Assembly: GCF_000276665.1 (NCBI RefSeq)
Contig: NW_004955404.1
Coordinates: 30,998,749 to 31,062,748 of the forward strand
From: Chinchilla lanigera
Taxonomy: Eukaryota; Chordata; Mammalia; Rodentia; Chinchillidae
Direction of reading: 5' to 3'
DNA: 64,000 bases
Shown here: positions 22,897 to 33,659 of the stretch, piece after piece
Layout: every line of letters begins with the position of its first letter
Numbering within the stretch: position 1 is the first letter of the stretch
Program-made: the position numbers and the translations under genes
The notes under the pieces: model-generated
Database searches by the model: none
What the model was told of the DNA's origin: nothing
Seen by the model: the letters and a program-made list of their open reading frames with translations, nothing else

Positions 22897-22942
22897 TTTT
22901 TTAAGAGTCTCATGCTCTACCAACCGAGCTAGCTGGGTGCTT
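22897..22942 (-). pseudogene. Retroposed 5' half of tRNA-Lys (CTT)
   Basis: On the minus strand the sequence from 22940 to 22901 reads as the acceptor, D-arm and anticodon-arm 5' half of tRNA-Lys: it contains CTAGCTCGGTTGGTAGAGC and GAGACTCTT, and stops at CTTAA just past the CTT anticodon. An A-tail follows. The 8-bp direct repeats TGTTTTCT at 22889-22896 and 22943-22950 bracket it. The T-arm half is absent, so it cannot make a tRNA. Best read as an L1-mobilised tRNA half or a truncated tRNA pseudogene. Confidence 0.65.
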
Positions 22943-23224
22943 TGTTTTCTGTTTTTAAAAAGTACATACTGAAGTTTTCTACTAAAAAAAATTGATTACC
23001 TAAAATTTATATTTAAATAAAACTGGCAAATGAAAAAACATAGGAGAATACAAAGGCAAGCAATGCATTATAAATTAATTTAGCTTCTTTAAATTATAGT
23101 GCTGTTTTTTTTTCTTTCCTGTTTGTTTCCCATTGATGAACCCATTTAGCAGGGTTCATCAAAATATCCTGAAAAATAATACTGAGTATATAGCTATATT
23201 TATTAAAATTCATCAAACACCATT

Positions 23225-23600
23225 TAAAATTTTTGAATAAGTATAATGACATGGACTATCCAACAAAAGGTGCTAGGAATTATAGGAAAATTTTTTGTTG
23301 AGGAAAAACATCTATGTGCTACCCACATGATAAAACATACCAGAATAAATTCCATGTGTATTAAAGAGATAATGAAAAATATTAAAACCATGAAAAGTGA
23401 CATCAGAATAGCACAGAGCTTTTCAGTTGCAAAATTATTGTACCAAAACAAATAATATTTTAAAAAGCAATAGATATGTCAACTAAAAACTTACTACAGT
23501 TCATAAAAAGCTAAGAAAAAATGTTCTTTAACAGACCAGAGGAAAAAATTAGTTACTATGACTATGACAATAAATTGGTATATCTTAAACTCTTTAAGTC
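23225..23600 (+). mobile_element. L1M ORF2 fragment
   Basis: A-rich sense-strand sequence with CTATCCAACAAAAGGTGC and ACATACCAGAATAAATTCC, equivalent to the ORF2 region upstream of the C terminus. The short frames at 23246-23455 (plus) and 23224-23451 (minus) belong to it and carry stops at its ends. Confidence 0.5.
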
Positions 23601-23675
23601 AAAAATTAGGTCCCCAAAATATTAAGAAAAGTCATCAACTAATAGTAAAATACTAGCAATAATTTTTAATATCAT

Positions 23676-24048
23676 TGTCTTGGTACTTTTCTCTCGTTGC
23701 TGAGACAAGATACCTGACACCAAGAATCAAGGAAGGAAAGGTTTATTTAGCTCCCAGTCTGTGGAGGTTTCAGTCCATACTTGATTGGCTCCAAGGCAGA
23801 GTGGCACATGGCAAAGTGCAACAGTTTATCATGGCTGAAGATAGCAAAAGCAACAAGAACAAAAAAGGGAGGAGTGGCAGCTTGCAGCCTCTTTCTCTCC
23901 CTTATATATGCAAACTATCTGCCCCAGAGCAGGTATAGCACTCACACCCATAATTCTAGCATTCGATCATGGGTCAATCATAAACTCTAAAAGCTCGCCC
24001 CATGACTGCATGAGGCTTTTGGGGGACATCCAGACACAAACCATAACA
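23676..24048 (-). mobile_element. Young MaLR-type solo LTR, copy 3
   Basis: The plus strand runs from TGTCTTGGTACTTTTC to ACACAAACCATAACA (373 bp). Flanking pentamers ATCAT (23671-23675) and AGCAT (24049-24053) are a 5-bp target duplication with one substitution. It shares the same ordered blocks with copies at 19212 and 20450 (GGTTTATTTAGCTC, GGCAGAGTGGCACATGG, ACTCACACCCATAAT). Confidence 0.85.
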
Positions 24049-24453
24049 AGCATGTAGAATGGTGTTACAGGAGTGGTATGATAGTCATGCATATATTGTG
24101 ATGGTAGTGTAAGTTTCTACAGCCCTTTGAGAAAGAAATTTATCAGTTGTATTACATCTTGAAATTTTTAGAACTCTCAGTCTAAACTAAAAAGTAACAA
24201 AGAATAATATAAACACCAAAATTTTCCTTGATAATTTCTAAAATTAAATACAAAGAAATTATATATTTATTATTAGGGAAATAGCTAAATAAAAAACATA
24301 CATTCTATGAAATATACAACATACAAATGATACATCACAAAAATTTTAATTACATGAGAAAATATAGTATAAAGTAAAAAAGGATAACTGTATCTTTTAC
24401 ATATTATATATGATAATCAAAATACTGTACAGTGTTTAATTTTTTATAGTAAA

Positions 24454-24550
24454 AGACATTGTATTTATTAATTTCCTTCAAAATACTCCCTCTTGCTCCA
24501 AACACACTTATCCTATAATTCTTACCATTTTTTGAAGCAACTCTAGAAGT
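24454..24550 (-). mobile_element. Mariner transposon fragment, antisense C-terminal end
   Basis: The minus strand encodes, with stops and frame breaks, a KCVWSKREYFEGN-like peptide near 24470-24515, which matches the conserved mariner transposase C terminus (…KC…GEYFEG…). It lies head to head with a second mariner piece on the plus strand. Inactive. Confidence 0.5.
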
Positions 24551-24599
24551 CCTCTTCCTGACTTTCAGAGGCGTGATCAAAAATATGGTGAATGGTGTT

Positions 24600-24890
24600 A
24601 CCAAATGCCAGCCAATACAAAAGCGGGCCATAAAAACATTACCCTACCCACTTAGTGTATCCCTACCCACTTACTCACTGGATCTGATACTGTGTGACTT
24701 CTGGCTCACCCTCAAAGTCAAAATGGATAGAAAAGTAAACATGCTGAATTGATTCAAGATAGAGAGGCAGCATAATAGTGCAATTAAAGACATTCATGAA
24801 AAGGGACTTCCAGAAGTGCTTCAGAAAGTGGCAAAAATAATAGTTCTGTTCAATAAGGAGGAGACTTTTGAAGGGTATTCCTGGTAATAT
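24600..24890 (+). mobile_element. Mariner transposon fragment, catalytic C-terminal region
   Basis: The plus strand translation contains YSLDLILCDFWL near 24672-24707, corresponding to the mariner 'YSPDLAPCDFWLF' catalytic-region motif, then an FQKCFRKW block near 24810 and a degenerate end. Stops and frameshifts are present, so it is a fossil. The gap between it and the antisense piece (24550-24600) may be the site of an inversion. Confidence 0.55.
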
Positions 24891-25011
24891 GTCTTTTAAT
24901 GTAATTATTTTTAATTTCAATATTTTTCAATCATATCTAACATGTTTAATATATTTTAAATATATGAGCATCCACTAGAACTTCCTTTACTGTGCCACCA
25001 AACTCTTAAGT

Positions 25012-25016
<5 letters not shown>

Positions 25017-25043
<27 letters not shown>

Positions 25044-25132
25044 GTGGTTTTTCTCCGGTACCGGGAACCGAACTCACGACCTTGCGCTTGCCAGGCAGGC
25101 ACTTTTGCCGCTGAGCTAAATCCCCAGCCCCT
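25017..25132 (-). repeat. Young ID SINE, antisense, 14-bp target duplication
   Basis: Poly(T) from 25017 to about 25043, then the reversed body CTCCGGTACCGGGAACCG to AAATCCCCAGCCC. Perfect direct repeats CTCTTAAGTAACTT at 25003-25016 and 25133-25146. Confidence 0.95.
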
Positions 25133-25146
25133 CTCTTAAGTAACTT

Positions 25147-25875
25147 GAAGGCAGAACACATACACATGCACATTTTTCAGTAAGTATTACTTTATCCATG
25201 ATCAGTGCTAAAGTAATCCATGATTACTTTATCCATGATCAGGTCTAGACGATTCAGGTTATTAAACAGTTTAATGATTTAATGAACTAACCAAATAAGC
25301 ATCTATTAATACCTGAATGATTAAACCAAACTCACTGAAGGGTTAACAATTTCTTTCACACTTTTCTACAATATACATTCATTCCACAAAATATTAAGGA
25401 GCTATCTCAAATACTAATGGAAATGATGCATTTCATAGCCACTTATAAAAATAGGAGAAATATGAACAAGCTTTGCTTTTGATAAACATGGATGAAATTT
25501 ATTGCTGCAGGGGCACAAATTGATGTTTAGAAGGTATTTGAACACAGTTTGGAAGAAAAGCTGCATGTTCCCTTTGTGTTTAAATAGCTTCAGTTGCAGT
25601 CTTTTATATCACAGCAAAAAGAAACTGGTGAATAACTACAGATCCACAGAAGGAAACAAACTAACAAACACTGTATGGGACAAATAATCTCCAGGCTGAA
25701 TCCAAGGTCCACTGGCTTACATGAACGCTGCTCACTCACAAAAAGGAGCTTGAGTTTTAGTCCAGGTTAATTTGATGAAGAATTAAATCAGGCAAGTTTC
25801 CCTGCCCTTCTCAGGTTCATTTTGCAAGAGACTTAGTGTGTAACCTTAAAGTAGCCGCTCACAAACAGGGAAGAG
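25147..25875. other. Noncoding stretch with short duplications
   Basis: No gene. TACTTTATCCATGATCAG occurs twice at about 25190-25207 and 25225-25242. The adjacent GGTCTAGACGATTCAGGTTA block recurs at 26372. The 61-codon frame at 25502-25687 has no recognisable similarity. Confidence 0.5.
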
Positions 25876-25888
25876 AAAGCTGTACCCA

Positions 25889-25993
25889 ACTGCTTTGAAG
25901 ATAACAATATGCAATGTAATACCATTGTTAATTTCCTATCATCTTGTTTTGAAATTGTATAACCTTTTTATTATTTTTTTCTCTTAAAAAAAA
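25889..25993 (+). mobile_element. Minimal L1 insertion (~105 bp)
   Basis: L1 3' end only: CTTTGAAGATAACAATATGC, ATTTCCTATCATCTTG, then CTCTTAAAAAAAAAA. The flanking repeats AAGCTGTACCCA (left) and AAACTGTACCCA (right) are a target-site duplication with one difference. Confidence 0.8.
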
Positions 25994-26005
25994 AAACTGT
26001 ACCCA

Positions 26006-26655
26006 CCTGAAGAGCTCCCAGATCTCTTGAAATATATTCCATCTACCTTATGAATTTATGGGAACATCTGACTTCCTTAATAAGTTTCTCATTAGAATGT
26101 TTCTCTTAGTAAGGGTAAAATATTAACATCCAAAATGCACCAACTGCCCAGAATGCACTTCCTTGAAAGCCTTTCAATGAGGTGAAATGATACAAGCAAA
26201 TACATATTTCATAGATGGTATTGTGTGTTGTTTTCAAAATAATACTAATTTAATGAACACTTTTGTTTCTTACAGATTGGTTAATTCATTTTTTATTTCC
26301 TATAGTTTGGGTCAAGCCCCTTTATAATTGGCCTCTCAGCAATATCACATGAAATACAGTTTTTTTAATAGAGGTCTAGACAATTCAGGTTATTAAACAG
26401 TTTATGGAATAAAATTTTTAATCCACTATCTGTGTCAGATAATATATCCTGGAAGGTTGCCATCTGGTTCATGTATTTTTAATAATGCCAAGCTTATGTT
26501 TCAAAAGTTCAGATCTACAATATTCTTTTTTTAATTTAGTCTGGAGTTAAAATGAGTCACAGTAAAATCAGAATTAGTAACATTATACGATTAAAAGAGG
26601 TATAGGTGAAGATAACTAATTACTTATAATAGAAGAATGTTGTTTAAAACAACAT
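26006..26655. other. Noncoding stretch
   Basis: No gene is recognised. It holds the second copy (about 26372-26406) of a short element also seen at 25241-25275. Confidence 0.45.
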
Positions 26656-26659
26656 TTAT

Positions 26660-26745
26660 AGGACTAGGGAAGTATGGTGAAATGATAGAGTGCTTGTCTA
26701 GCATTTGTACAGCTCTGGGTTCAATCCCCAGCACCGCCAAAGGAA
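26660..26745 (+). repeat. Old ID-like tRNA-derived SINE
   Basis: GTGCTTGTCTAGCATTTGTA followed by GGGTTCAATCCCCAGCACC (B-box region) and an A-rich end. It diverges from the young ID subfamily, with a classical B4/ID 3' half. Confidence 0.65.
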
Positions 26746-27384
26746 AAACTAATTATACCTTAAATGCAGGCTCAGTTGGAATCAACACAACTTGACAAAT
26801 ATTTTTGTTCTTATGAATTTAGCTAGTGAAATTTTCCAATATGATGGCAACTTTGAATAAAAAGTATTAATACTAAACATTTATTTTTTAAAAATGAGAA
26901 TCAGTTAACAGCCTCAGAGAAATATTTGTGACCCTCCAAAAGAACAATGTAGGACAATATTAAACATTCTAAGAAAGTATGTCAGACACCCTGTGTGTTG
27001 TTTTAACTATTAAAGAAAGTCTCAAATGACAGAGATTAATGAGTCACTCCCAGAGAGGAAACCATAGAGTAGAAAGTATAAAGGGCATCTTTTTGTGTTC
27101 TTTTAATTGTTTCTAGGTAGGAATATCAATCAACAATTTACATTGTAATTTCTTTGTTTTCCTATGCTATCTTTTCTTAACTCATCATAACTGATAGTAT
27201 CAAATAATTACTTATACTTTGTAGTAGTGCAATTTGAAAGCAGAAAAACCTCCAGCAAAATATATATACTGAAATTTTTAGGCACAATATAATTTGACAT
27301 ACAGTATTACCAATTTAGAAATAAAAATTACACTTTAATATCCTAAGTATTATTTTTGGTATATTTTATTATTTATTTTATGTA
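26746..27384. other. AT-rich noncoding stretch
   Basis: No gene or assignable repeat. Confidence 0.45.
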
Positions 27385-27505
27385 GTTCAGGTTGGCCTTG
27401 AGCTCATTTGTAGCCCAGGCTGGTCTCGAACTCACAGAGATCCTTCTGCCTCAGCCTCCCAAGTTCTGGGATTACAGGCATGTGCCACCACCACTGGCCT
27501 CAGTT
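27385..27505 (-). repeat. B1 SINE, antisense
   Basis: Reverse complement of a 7SL-derived B1: CAGGCTGGTCTCGAACTCAC, TGCCTCAGCCTCCCAAG, GGGATTACAGGCATGTGCC. The 92-codon frame starting at 27392 is the well-known translation of antisense Alu/B1 sequence and is not a gene. Confidence 0.85.
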
Positions 27506-28190
27506 GGTTCTGAAACATTTTTGTTTTTGATGGATCTAAATGGATGTTTCCAAATCTACAGGTGGCAAGTCATTGGCATTGCTTTGAGTTTGTTTTTCTA
27601 CTTGCAGAAAGAGAGCTACTGTATTATCCATTTCAACCCCAATCACTTTTTATCTGTGTATATAGAATAATTCTGAGTTGATGAAAGAGACCATCAAAGT
27701 TACAGTTATCATTGACTATGACATATGTTCAGGTGAAGAAAGCAGCTGCCCAATGTTTACCACATCTCTGTGTCATCACCAGTATTCAGAAAAGGTTACA
27801 GAACAGTAGTGCTGATAGATGGAAAGAGAGTGAAGACCAATTAGTTTCTCTGTATTCCAGGTCCAATAACGTTAATTATCTATACAGCTCATCCCTGATC
27901 CTGTTCAAGGATATTTTATAGAAAAATAAAGGTTACCATAAAATTTCTTCCCTATGAATATAGCACTTAAGTTTTAATATTCTTTAAAAGAAGCAAAATT
28001 TTGAAACTTTTTCAACTTATTCTCTCTGTAGATTTATATCAAAATTTTTCACTGCCATTTAAAATAATGATTCAGGAAGGTTTTACTTGGTCCTCCACAG
28101 TTCATTGTGAGTTTAACTGACATGAGCAATCAGCATAGATAGAACTAACACTCTGAATCTGTTTCCTTACAAAAAAACTGGTGAGGCCAT
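27506..28190. other. Noncoding stretch
   Basis: No supported gene. The 69-codon frame at 27712-27921 has no recognisable domain and no splice or promoter context I can see. Confidence 0.4.
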
Positions 28191-28276
28191 GGATATAGCT
28201 CAGTGGCACAAGCGCCTGCTTGGCAAGCACAAGGTCTTGAGTTCAATTCCCGGTACCAAAAAAAAAAAAAAAAAAA
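28191..28276 (+). repeat. ID SINE
   Basis: ID body with TATAGCTCAGTGGCACAAGC and GAGTTCAATTCCCGGTACC, then a pure A tail. The 5' end is slightly divergent (GAGGCCATGG) and I found no clear target duplication. Confidence 0.85.
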
Positions 28277-29380
28277 GACAGAAACATTGTTGATTGCCAT
28301 TGCAAAGTATTAGCTATGACTATCTGTTAAATGAAATAAAAATATAATCCCAAAGTAAGTTACTTCTCTCCAAAAAAAATGTATAAATGAAATACAAACA
28401 TAACCCTGAAATAACTTTCACTTTTCTCAGCCAAAGTAATTTATAATTTTTAAAACATGCAATTTGCTTCCACCTCAGTAATCACGGCAATTCTCACATT
28501 AGCATAGGGCACACGTGCATAACTGCGTAGTCTGGAAGTTCATTGAATCAATCTTTTCTGGTTTTGCTACTTAGATCTTGATTTTAATATTCATACATTC
28601 TAAAAGAAAATGAGTGAGTAAATTGAGTTTGATTCTTTAAAATATCTTCATATTCAATCCATGTATTCCTTTTGAAATAAACTCCATCCATGTAATAGCA
28701 CTTATTACACACATATTTCAATTTTCAAAATACATGCCAAACCCACGGAAGAAAATAATTCATCATAATGTCTGTGAAAAGACTCCTGAATCCACACACA
28801 CACAATTTATTTTCTGGCTTTTAAATGCACATTTTCAATCTTTGGTGGACCCCTACAACAATACATAGTGTCCCTATTTTCATTACAGTATTGCCCACCA
28901 CTTTGATGCAGCGAAGTTCTGTTTTTCATTTTCCTTCTTTTCATATCTTACATGCAATAAGTCAGCAAGTCTTTTCTCATAATATTATTAAACTTATAGC
29001 TCCTTACATTCCTTTGGCTCCTTCTAACCACCTTAATTAGCCCTCAAATCTGAGGCTGAATCAAACCACTGGCCCTGTGTTCTACGCTCGAGGGTACAAA
29101 AGAGAACACGGTAGATATTAAGCGTACAAAACCCTGGCAGTCACTTAGCACTGCCATTTAAAGACTCTGAGTCAAAGCTGTCTCAAAAAGCAGATCTCAC
29201 TATCTATTGTCATATCTTCATACGAACATACTAAGTTCTTAAGGGCAATGGGAGAAGCAGATTGCAGAGATTCCAGGGTCACTAACCTTCCTTCTTTCCA
29301 TTCATGAACAGCCATAAGAAAGGCCTTTTACTTAATCATGACGATTCCTCCTGGAGAACTCCTTAAAACTTATGAATACT
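28277..29380. other. Noncoding stretch, nothing recognised
   Basis: About 1.1 kb. The 71-codon frame at 28825-29040 is unrecognised. There are no conserved RNA signatures that I can identify. Confidence 0.45.
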
Positions 29381-29381
29381 A

Positions 29382-29462
29382 GGGCTGGATGCTGTGTAGC
29401 TCAGTGGTAGAACATATGCCTGCATGTTTGATGTCCTGGTTTCAGTCCCAGCACCAAAACAA
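29382..29462 (+). repeat. Older ID SINE
   Basis: GTGTAGCTCAGTGGTAGAAC and a degraded B box (GGTTTCAGTCCCAGCACC), then a CAAA tail. It differs from the young subfamily by TAGAACATATGCC and lies just upstream of a young ID. Confidence 0.75.
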
Positions 29463-29482
29463 ACAAAATAAAAACAAAGGGA

Positions 29483-29568
29483 GGGGCTGGGGATTTAGCT
29501 CAGTGGCACAACGCCTGCCTGGCAAGTGCAAGGTCATGAGTTCAGTTCCTGGTACTGGAAGAAAAAAC
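29483..29568 (+). repeat. Young ID SINE inserted beside an older ID tail
   Basis: ID body (GATTTAGCTCAGTGGCACAA ... GGTACTGG) flanked by 11-bp repeats AAACAAAGGGA at 29472-29482 and 29569-29579. It landed in the A-rich tail of the older ID, giving a tandem ID pair. Confidence 0.85.
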
Positions 29569-29579
29569 AAACAAAGGGA

Positions 29580-30394
29580 AAGAACAAACTTAGGAATAGA
29601 TAGCTTCCTCCCACTATCAACCTCACTCCTGAAAAACTGTGTTGGAAAGACAGTGCTGAGCAGAAGCTTTAAAAGAGGATCCATCTTCTCATGATCCTAG
29701 ACCAAAAATGCCACTTGTCACACACTGCGTCCAGATCTTGTAAATGCAACCACATTTTCCACAAACAATCAACCGTACTGCTTGGAGAAAGGGCTGCTTC
29801 TAGGAGTCTAGCAGTAAGTATAAAAGATGAACTTCAAGAATTTTGAAGCGCCAGAGAGTGAGGAAGTCCTCCCCTCCCAAATCACAAGCTAGAGATATAT
29901 CAATGAGAAACAGAGGGACAGCAAACATGAAGATCCAAGAGATACTGCCTGATATTCAGACCCAGGAAAAAATGTCAAGAGCACAGATCCAAGCTCACAC
30001 CATGATACCATGAAGTGCCAATAAGCATCGTGTTCTTATGAGCTAGCTCAATGACTACTTGTCTTCAATAAGATCAGAATGCATGTACTGGCTGCAAAAA
30101 CTGTCCTGAAAGTGGTCTGAGCAACACCTTCCATTTAAAGGCTCATTTTCAAGAAGTACAGGGAGGATTCAGAAGGCTCTTATCACATATTTATCCAAAC
30201 TCTTGACCTGCAATAATAGCAGAGGCAACGTGGCTTTTTGACTTTTTCTGATAATCCTGTGGTTGTTTGTTTGTTTGTTTTTTATGGCTAACCCCTGAAC
30301 AAAAGTCCCTGTAACAGCTGATATGGAAACATAGGTGGGATATATGTAGAAAAAAATATAGACAACTGAACTTTTTTTTCTTTCTTTCTTTTTC
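29580..30394. other. Noncoding stretch with some GC-balanced sequence
   Basis: No gene is supported. The 80- and 101-codon frames overlapping 29,389-29,694 run through ID SINEs and are spurious. A (GTTT)n patch lies near 30,260. Confidence 0.4.
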
Positions 30395-30570
30395 TCAACA
30401 CTGGGGATTAAACCCTAGACTTTTGTACTGAGCTCCATCCTCAGTCCTTTTATTTTTTATTTTGAGACAGTTTTGCTAAGTCACTAAGTTGTACAGGCAG
30501 GGCTCAACATTGTGATTTTCCTGCCTCAGAGTCCCAGTGTTCTGAGATTTCAAGTCTGTGCCAGGTCTGC
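30395..30570 (-). repeat. B4 SINE, antisense
   Basis: On the plus strand a reversed ID half (CTGGGGATTAAACCCTAGAC, CATCCTCAGTCC) precedes a reversed B1 half (TTTTGAGACAGTTTTGC, CCTGCCTCAGAGTCCCAGTG). This is the order expected for an antisense B4. Confidence 0.7.
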
Positions 30571-31132
30571 ACATTTCATTTTTAATTCAGCCTTTTTTGT
30601 GCTTTGTACCAATATGTGCTTCTAACCCGAGCAGCCATCTATTTATACATTATGCAGGATTCACTGAGAAACACAAAGCAAATAGCAGCCCATATGTGCA
30701 CGCACTGCCTTGAGTAAACAGCAGATCAAATAGTAACAAGAATAATTGCATTATGTTCCTGAAAATTTCATGAGGAAATGGGTCTCTGGTTACTAACCAG
30801 ATGAGATTGCTTCCTACAATGATGCTACATTTCTTGTGTCACCTGATAAGGTTAAGACATTTTAAACTCAGAAAGAGAGGGCTCAGTTCAGATGGTAGAG
30901 GTGAGTAGACTCCAAAGGAGCAGGTATCATTTGATGTCGCTAAGCTAGGAAAGAAACTCAGTCCAAAAAATCAGCAAGAAATCATCAGCCTTAACTCTTT
31001 CATTCATTTGCCGGTTGATAAATACAGATAGATATTCAAAGAGGACTGCTTAGATGATAGAGCTAGAAACATACAGAGCTTGTCAAGTGTGTACTTTGTC
31101 CTTAGAAATGAACCAAGTCTAGAAATCTAGTC
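30571..31132. other. Noncoding stretch
   Basis: No gene is recognised. Contains no long frame or obvious repeat. Confidence 0.4.
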
Positions 31133-31342
31133 CAGAGGTGGTCAAACTACCACTCTGCAGGCAAATGTGGAACTGCCTGCTTTTCTAAAGCTTTGTTGGT
31201 ATAGAATCTATTTATTTACATATTATCTCTGGCTGCTTTCCCATTGTCACTGCAGGCTGAAAAGTTGCAACAGAGATGGTATGCCCACAAGCCTGCAATG
31301 CTGACTATCTGGTCTTTTACAGAAAGTGTTTGCCAACCTCTG
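31133..31342. mobile_element. hAT-type MITE (Charlie-like)
   Basis: Terminal inverted repeats CAGAGGTGGTCAAACTACC (left) and the reverse complement of GTTTGCCAACCTCTG (right). Internal blocks such as GGCTGCTTTCCCATTG, GTTGCAACAGAGATGGTATG and CTATCTGGTCTTTTACAG are those of a common mammalian hAT-Charlie non-autonomous element. I do not see a clear 8-bp target duplication, as expected for an ancient copy. Non-coding. Confidence 0.7.
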
Positions 31343-31985
31343 CCACAAGGAAAAAACATTAGGATGTATTATCTAAAAGATTCAAGGCGGTCTCTAATTT
31401 CCTTTTCATTCTTGAATTTTTGGTAATCATTATAGAAAAACATTGCACTGTGTCTTGATTAAACTATAACAGAGAAACAAGGTCCTTTCTGTAAATTTAG
31501 ACCAGAAAAGTGAAAGGGTAAGCATTGCATCTAGTATCTAGTACAATGAGAACAGAAAATAATATCAAAGAGATTAAGGAATGATTTGGATGTATGAAGC
31601 ACACATCCTTCTATGAGACACTCCTTAGGGCCAACTTCAGAAAGCAGTATCTTTACATACTCTGCCTGTGGATTTATTTCATTATTTATAATATATATAT
31701 ATATATCTTCTGGTTATGAAAGAAATCAAAGATAATTACAATACTAAAATGTATGGAATAATTTTTAAAGGCAATTGTGAAAGGGATCCAAAATCACAGT
31801 AGCTTTTTACTGAAAACTATATTCTCAGTAGACCTCATGTTTAGAACAAAGCTTTCTTTCAAACCTCTGTTGCTAAGACTATATTAACATAATCAGGATA
31901 CAGTTTGCCAGGTATTAATAATATTTACAATCTTAAATTTTCTTATAAAATATGAATGCCTGTCATGTGTATTCAGCAGAGCTCT
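31343..31985. other. Noncoding stretch with short (TA)n
   Basis: No gene. A short ATATATATAT run is at about 31,688-31,706. Confidence 0.45.
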
Positions 31986-32055
31986 CATTATTTATTCATT
32001 CATTCAACAAACATTCATTGAACACCTACTTTAAACCAGTTCCCTGTTCTGCCAT
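31986..32055 (-). repeat. L2 LINE fragment, antisense
   Basis: TATTTATTCATTCATTCAAC, then a GAACACCTACTTTAAACCAG-like block, the reverse complement of the L2 3' end. Confidence 0.65.
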
Positions 32056-33340
32056 TTACATTCTATAAAAGGCACATCTACAGTATAAGCTAGTCTGTTT
32101 CTGGACTTTTGCTGGTCATCTGGTGAGTGCTTCTTGCAAGGTGGAAGCAGTTGTCTTACTTTGTGGTTTACTTACCTGGAATCAGAGATTGTCAATTGTA
32201 TGTAAAACTACTGACGAGGTGCTGACCTGTCAAAATTATCACTGCAGGCTGAAAAGTTGCAGCAGAGATGGTCAATGCAACAATTTTGTCAGTATAGAAG
32301 AAATCAGAGAAAATGTCACCTGCATTCTTTGCCTTTTTATAAGTAAGTTTAGGAATGGAGAAAACATAAGCAATCAAAATAAAAGGAAAACAGTAGCTAA
32401 TACAAGAAATATCTTCCATTTTTGAGGCAGATTGTAGAAAAGACTATGCTATGCTGTAAATGGATCTGTTTGTTAATATGTTTTACTTCTTTTATTTTAA
32501 AAATAAATTAAAAAAAAAAGAGCCCACAGTGGAGAAAGTAGAGGATTCATGCATAGGTTAAAGGGACAAAAAATATTAGAGAGATTAACAGGAAAACAGT
32601 CATGTGTCTACTCATCTTACCTGGGGAAGCATGTACTGAGTTCAGCACTGAATAGAGAGAATTGCACTCACCATTCTTTCAACAACTATTGATAAGAGCA
32701 GTATGATTGGTATATCAAAGTGAACTGACTTTCAAATGCTCATTCTAAGAGCTTTGCTTAGTTCATCCTAGAGGTAAATTGGACTCAGTTGCTCCATGTG
32801 TTGCCTAGGAGGGTGAGTGAAGCTCCCTACTTCAGAATGACAGGCACACTGTTTGAAACACAGGAACAGGCTCTAAAGCATTACTCCTCAAAACATTTAG
32901 ATATTTTTAAAGGTAATATTCATCTTTATTTCAAAACTCCTGGAGAAAAATCCCTTTTCTTTGAAAGGAGACACATTTGAGTGTGCCACACTAAGGTTGT
33001 CAAATGTATTTTGCTTTGCCAGGAAAAAAATTCAGAAGCAGTTTGTGTAAGTAACAGCAAGAAAATAAGAGCACTTGAGTCTCTAAGGTAATTACAGGAG
33101 AGAGGAGGGGAAGTTCTGGTCTAAGTGAATACTTTGAAAGAAAGAGGAGAGAGAAATGAATGTCACTAAAATCGCACAGGTCATTTATTTGTTTAGGTAG
33201 AAGGAAAGAACTCCAAGTGGATTTCAGTGTGTTCCTATTGTTACAGCTTACATTTAGTTTTCCATTCATAGATTCCTAGCCTACACTTTATCTGCAGAAC
33301 CAAATACATTTAAGGCTAAGTGGTTAGACTTAATATGAAA
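32056..33340. other. Noncoding stretch; includes a 38-bp copy of hAT MITE sequence
   Basis: No gene. 32235-32272 matches 31243-31280 at 36 of 38 positions. A short L1-like tail (TTAAAAATAAATTAAAA) is at 32,495-32,515. The cysteine-rich 100-codon frame 32123-32425 overlaps the MITE-derived block and is not credible as a gene. Confidence 0.45.
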
Positions 33341-33349
33341 TTAGCCCTA

Positions 33350-33570
33350 GTGTAATTACTGAAAAGACATCCTCACACTTACAAAGAAAACAAAATCCTT
33401 TAACACTCCTGCCATGCTGTGAAAATGTTTATTCCTTCTTGGGTGTGATTTTTTTTTCCAAATGCTTTTTGGCTTGCTAAATGTTTGTGGAGATTTTCAT
33501 AAACAGCACAAGGTTTCAAATGGGTTTGTAAAATTCTATAATTTGCCAGACAATATATTTCTGATTCATT
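33350..33570 (+). repeat. Local duplication unit A
   Basis: Shares ordered blocks with 35085-35290: GTGTAATTACTGAAAAG, CCTTTAACACTCCT, GGCTTGCTAAATG and GGAGATTTTCATAAACA. Divergence is substantial, so the duplication, or the unnamed repeat, is old. Confidence 0.5.
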
Positions 33571-33659
33571 CCTTTTCATTTTCCTGCTTTCAGATTACAT
33601 TTTCATCTGTACTGTGTCACTCTGAAGTCCTCTCCTACAGCAAGTGATGAGTGAACCAT

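Noticed and set aside
27392..27670. 92-codon frame with a LELTEILLPQPPKFWDYRH-like N terminus
   Set aside because: This is the standard translation of an antisense Alu/B1 SINE, which commonly creates false ORFs.
32123..32425. 100-codon cysteine-rich frame with a hydrophobic start
   Set aside because: It looks a little like a secreted peptide, but its middle includes the 38-bp block also found in an hAT MITE 1 kb upstream. There is no splice structure or homologue that I recognise.
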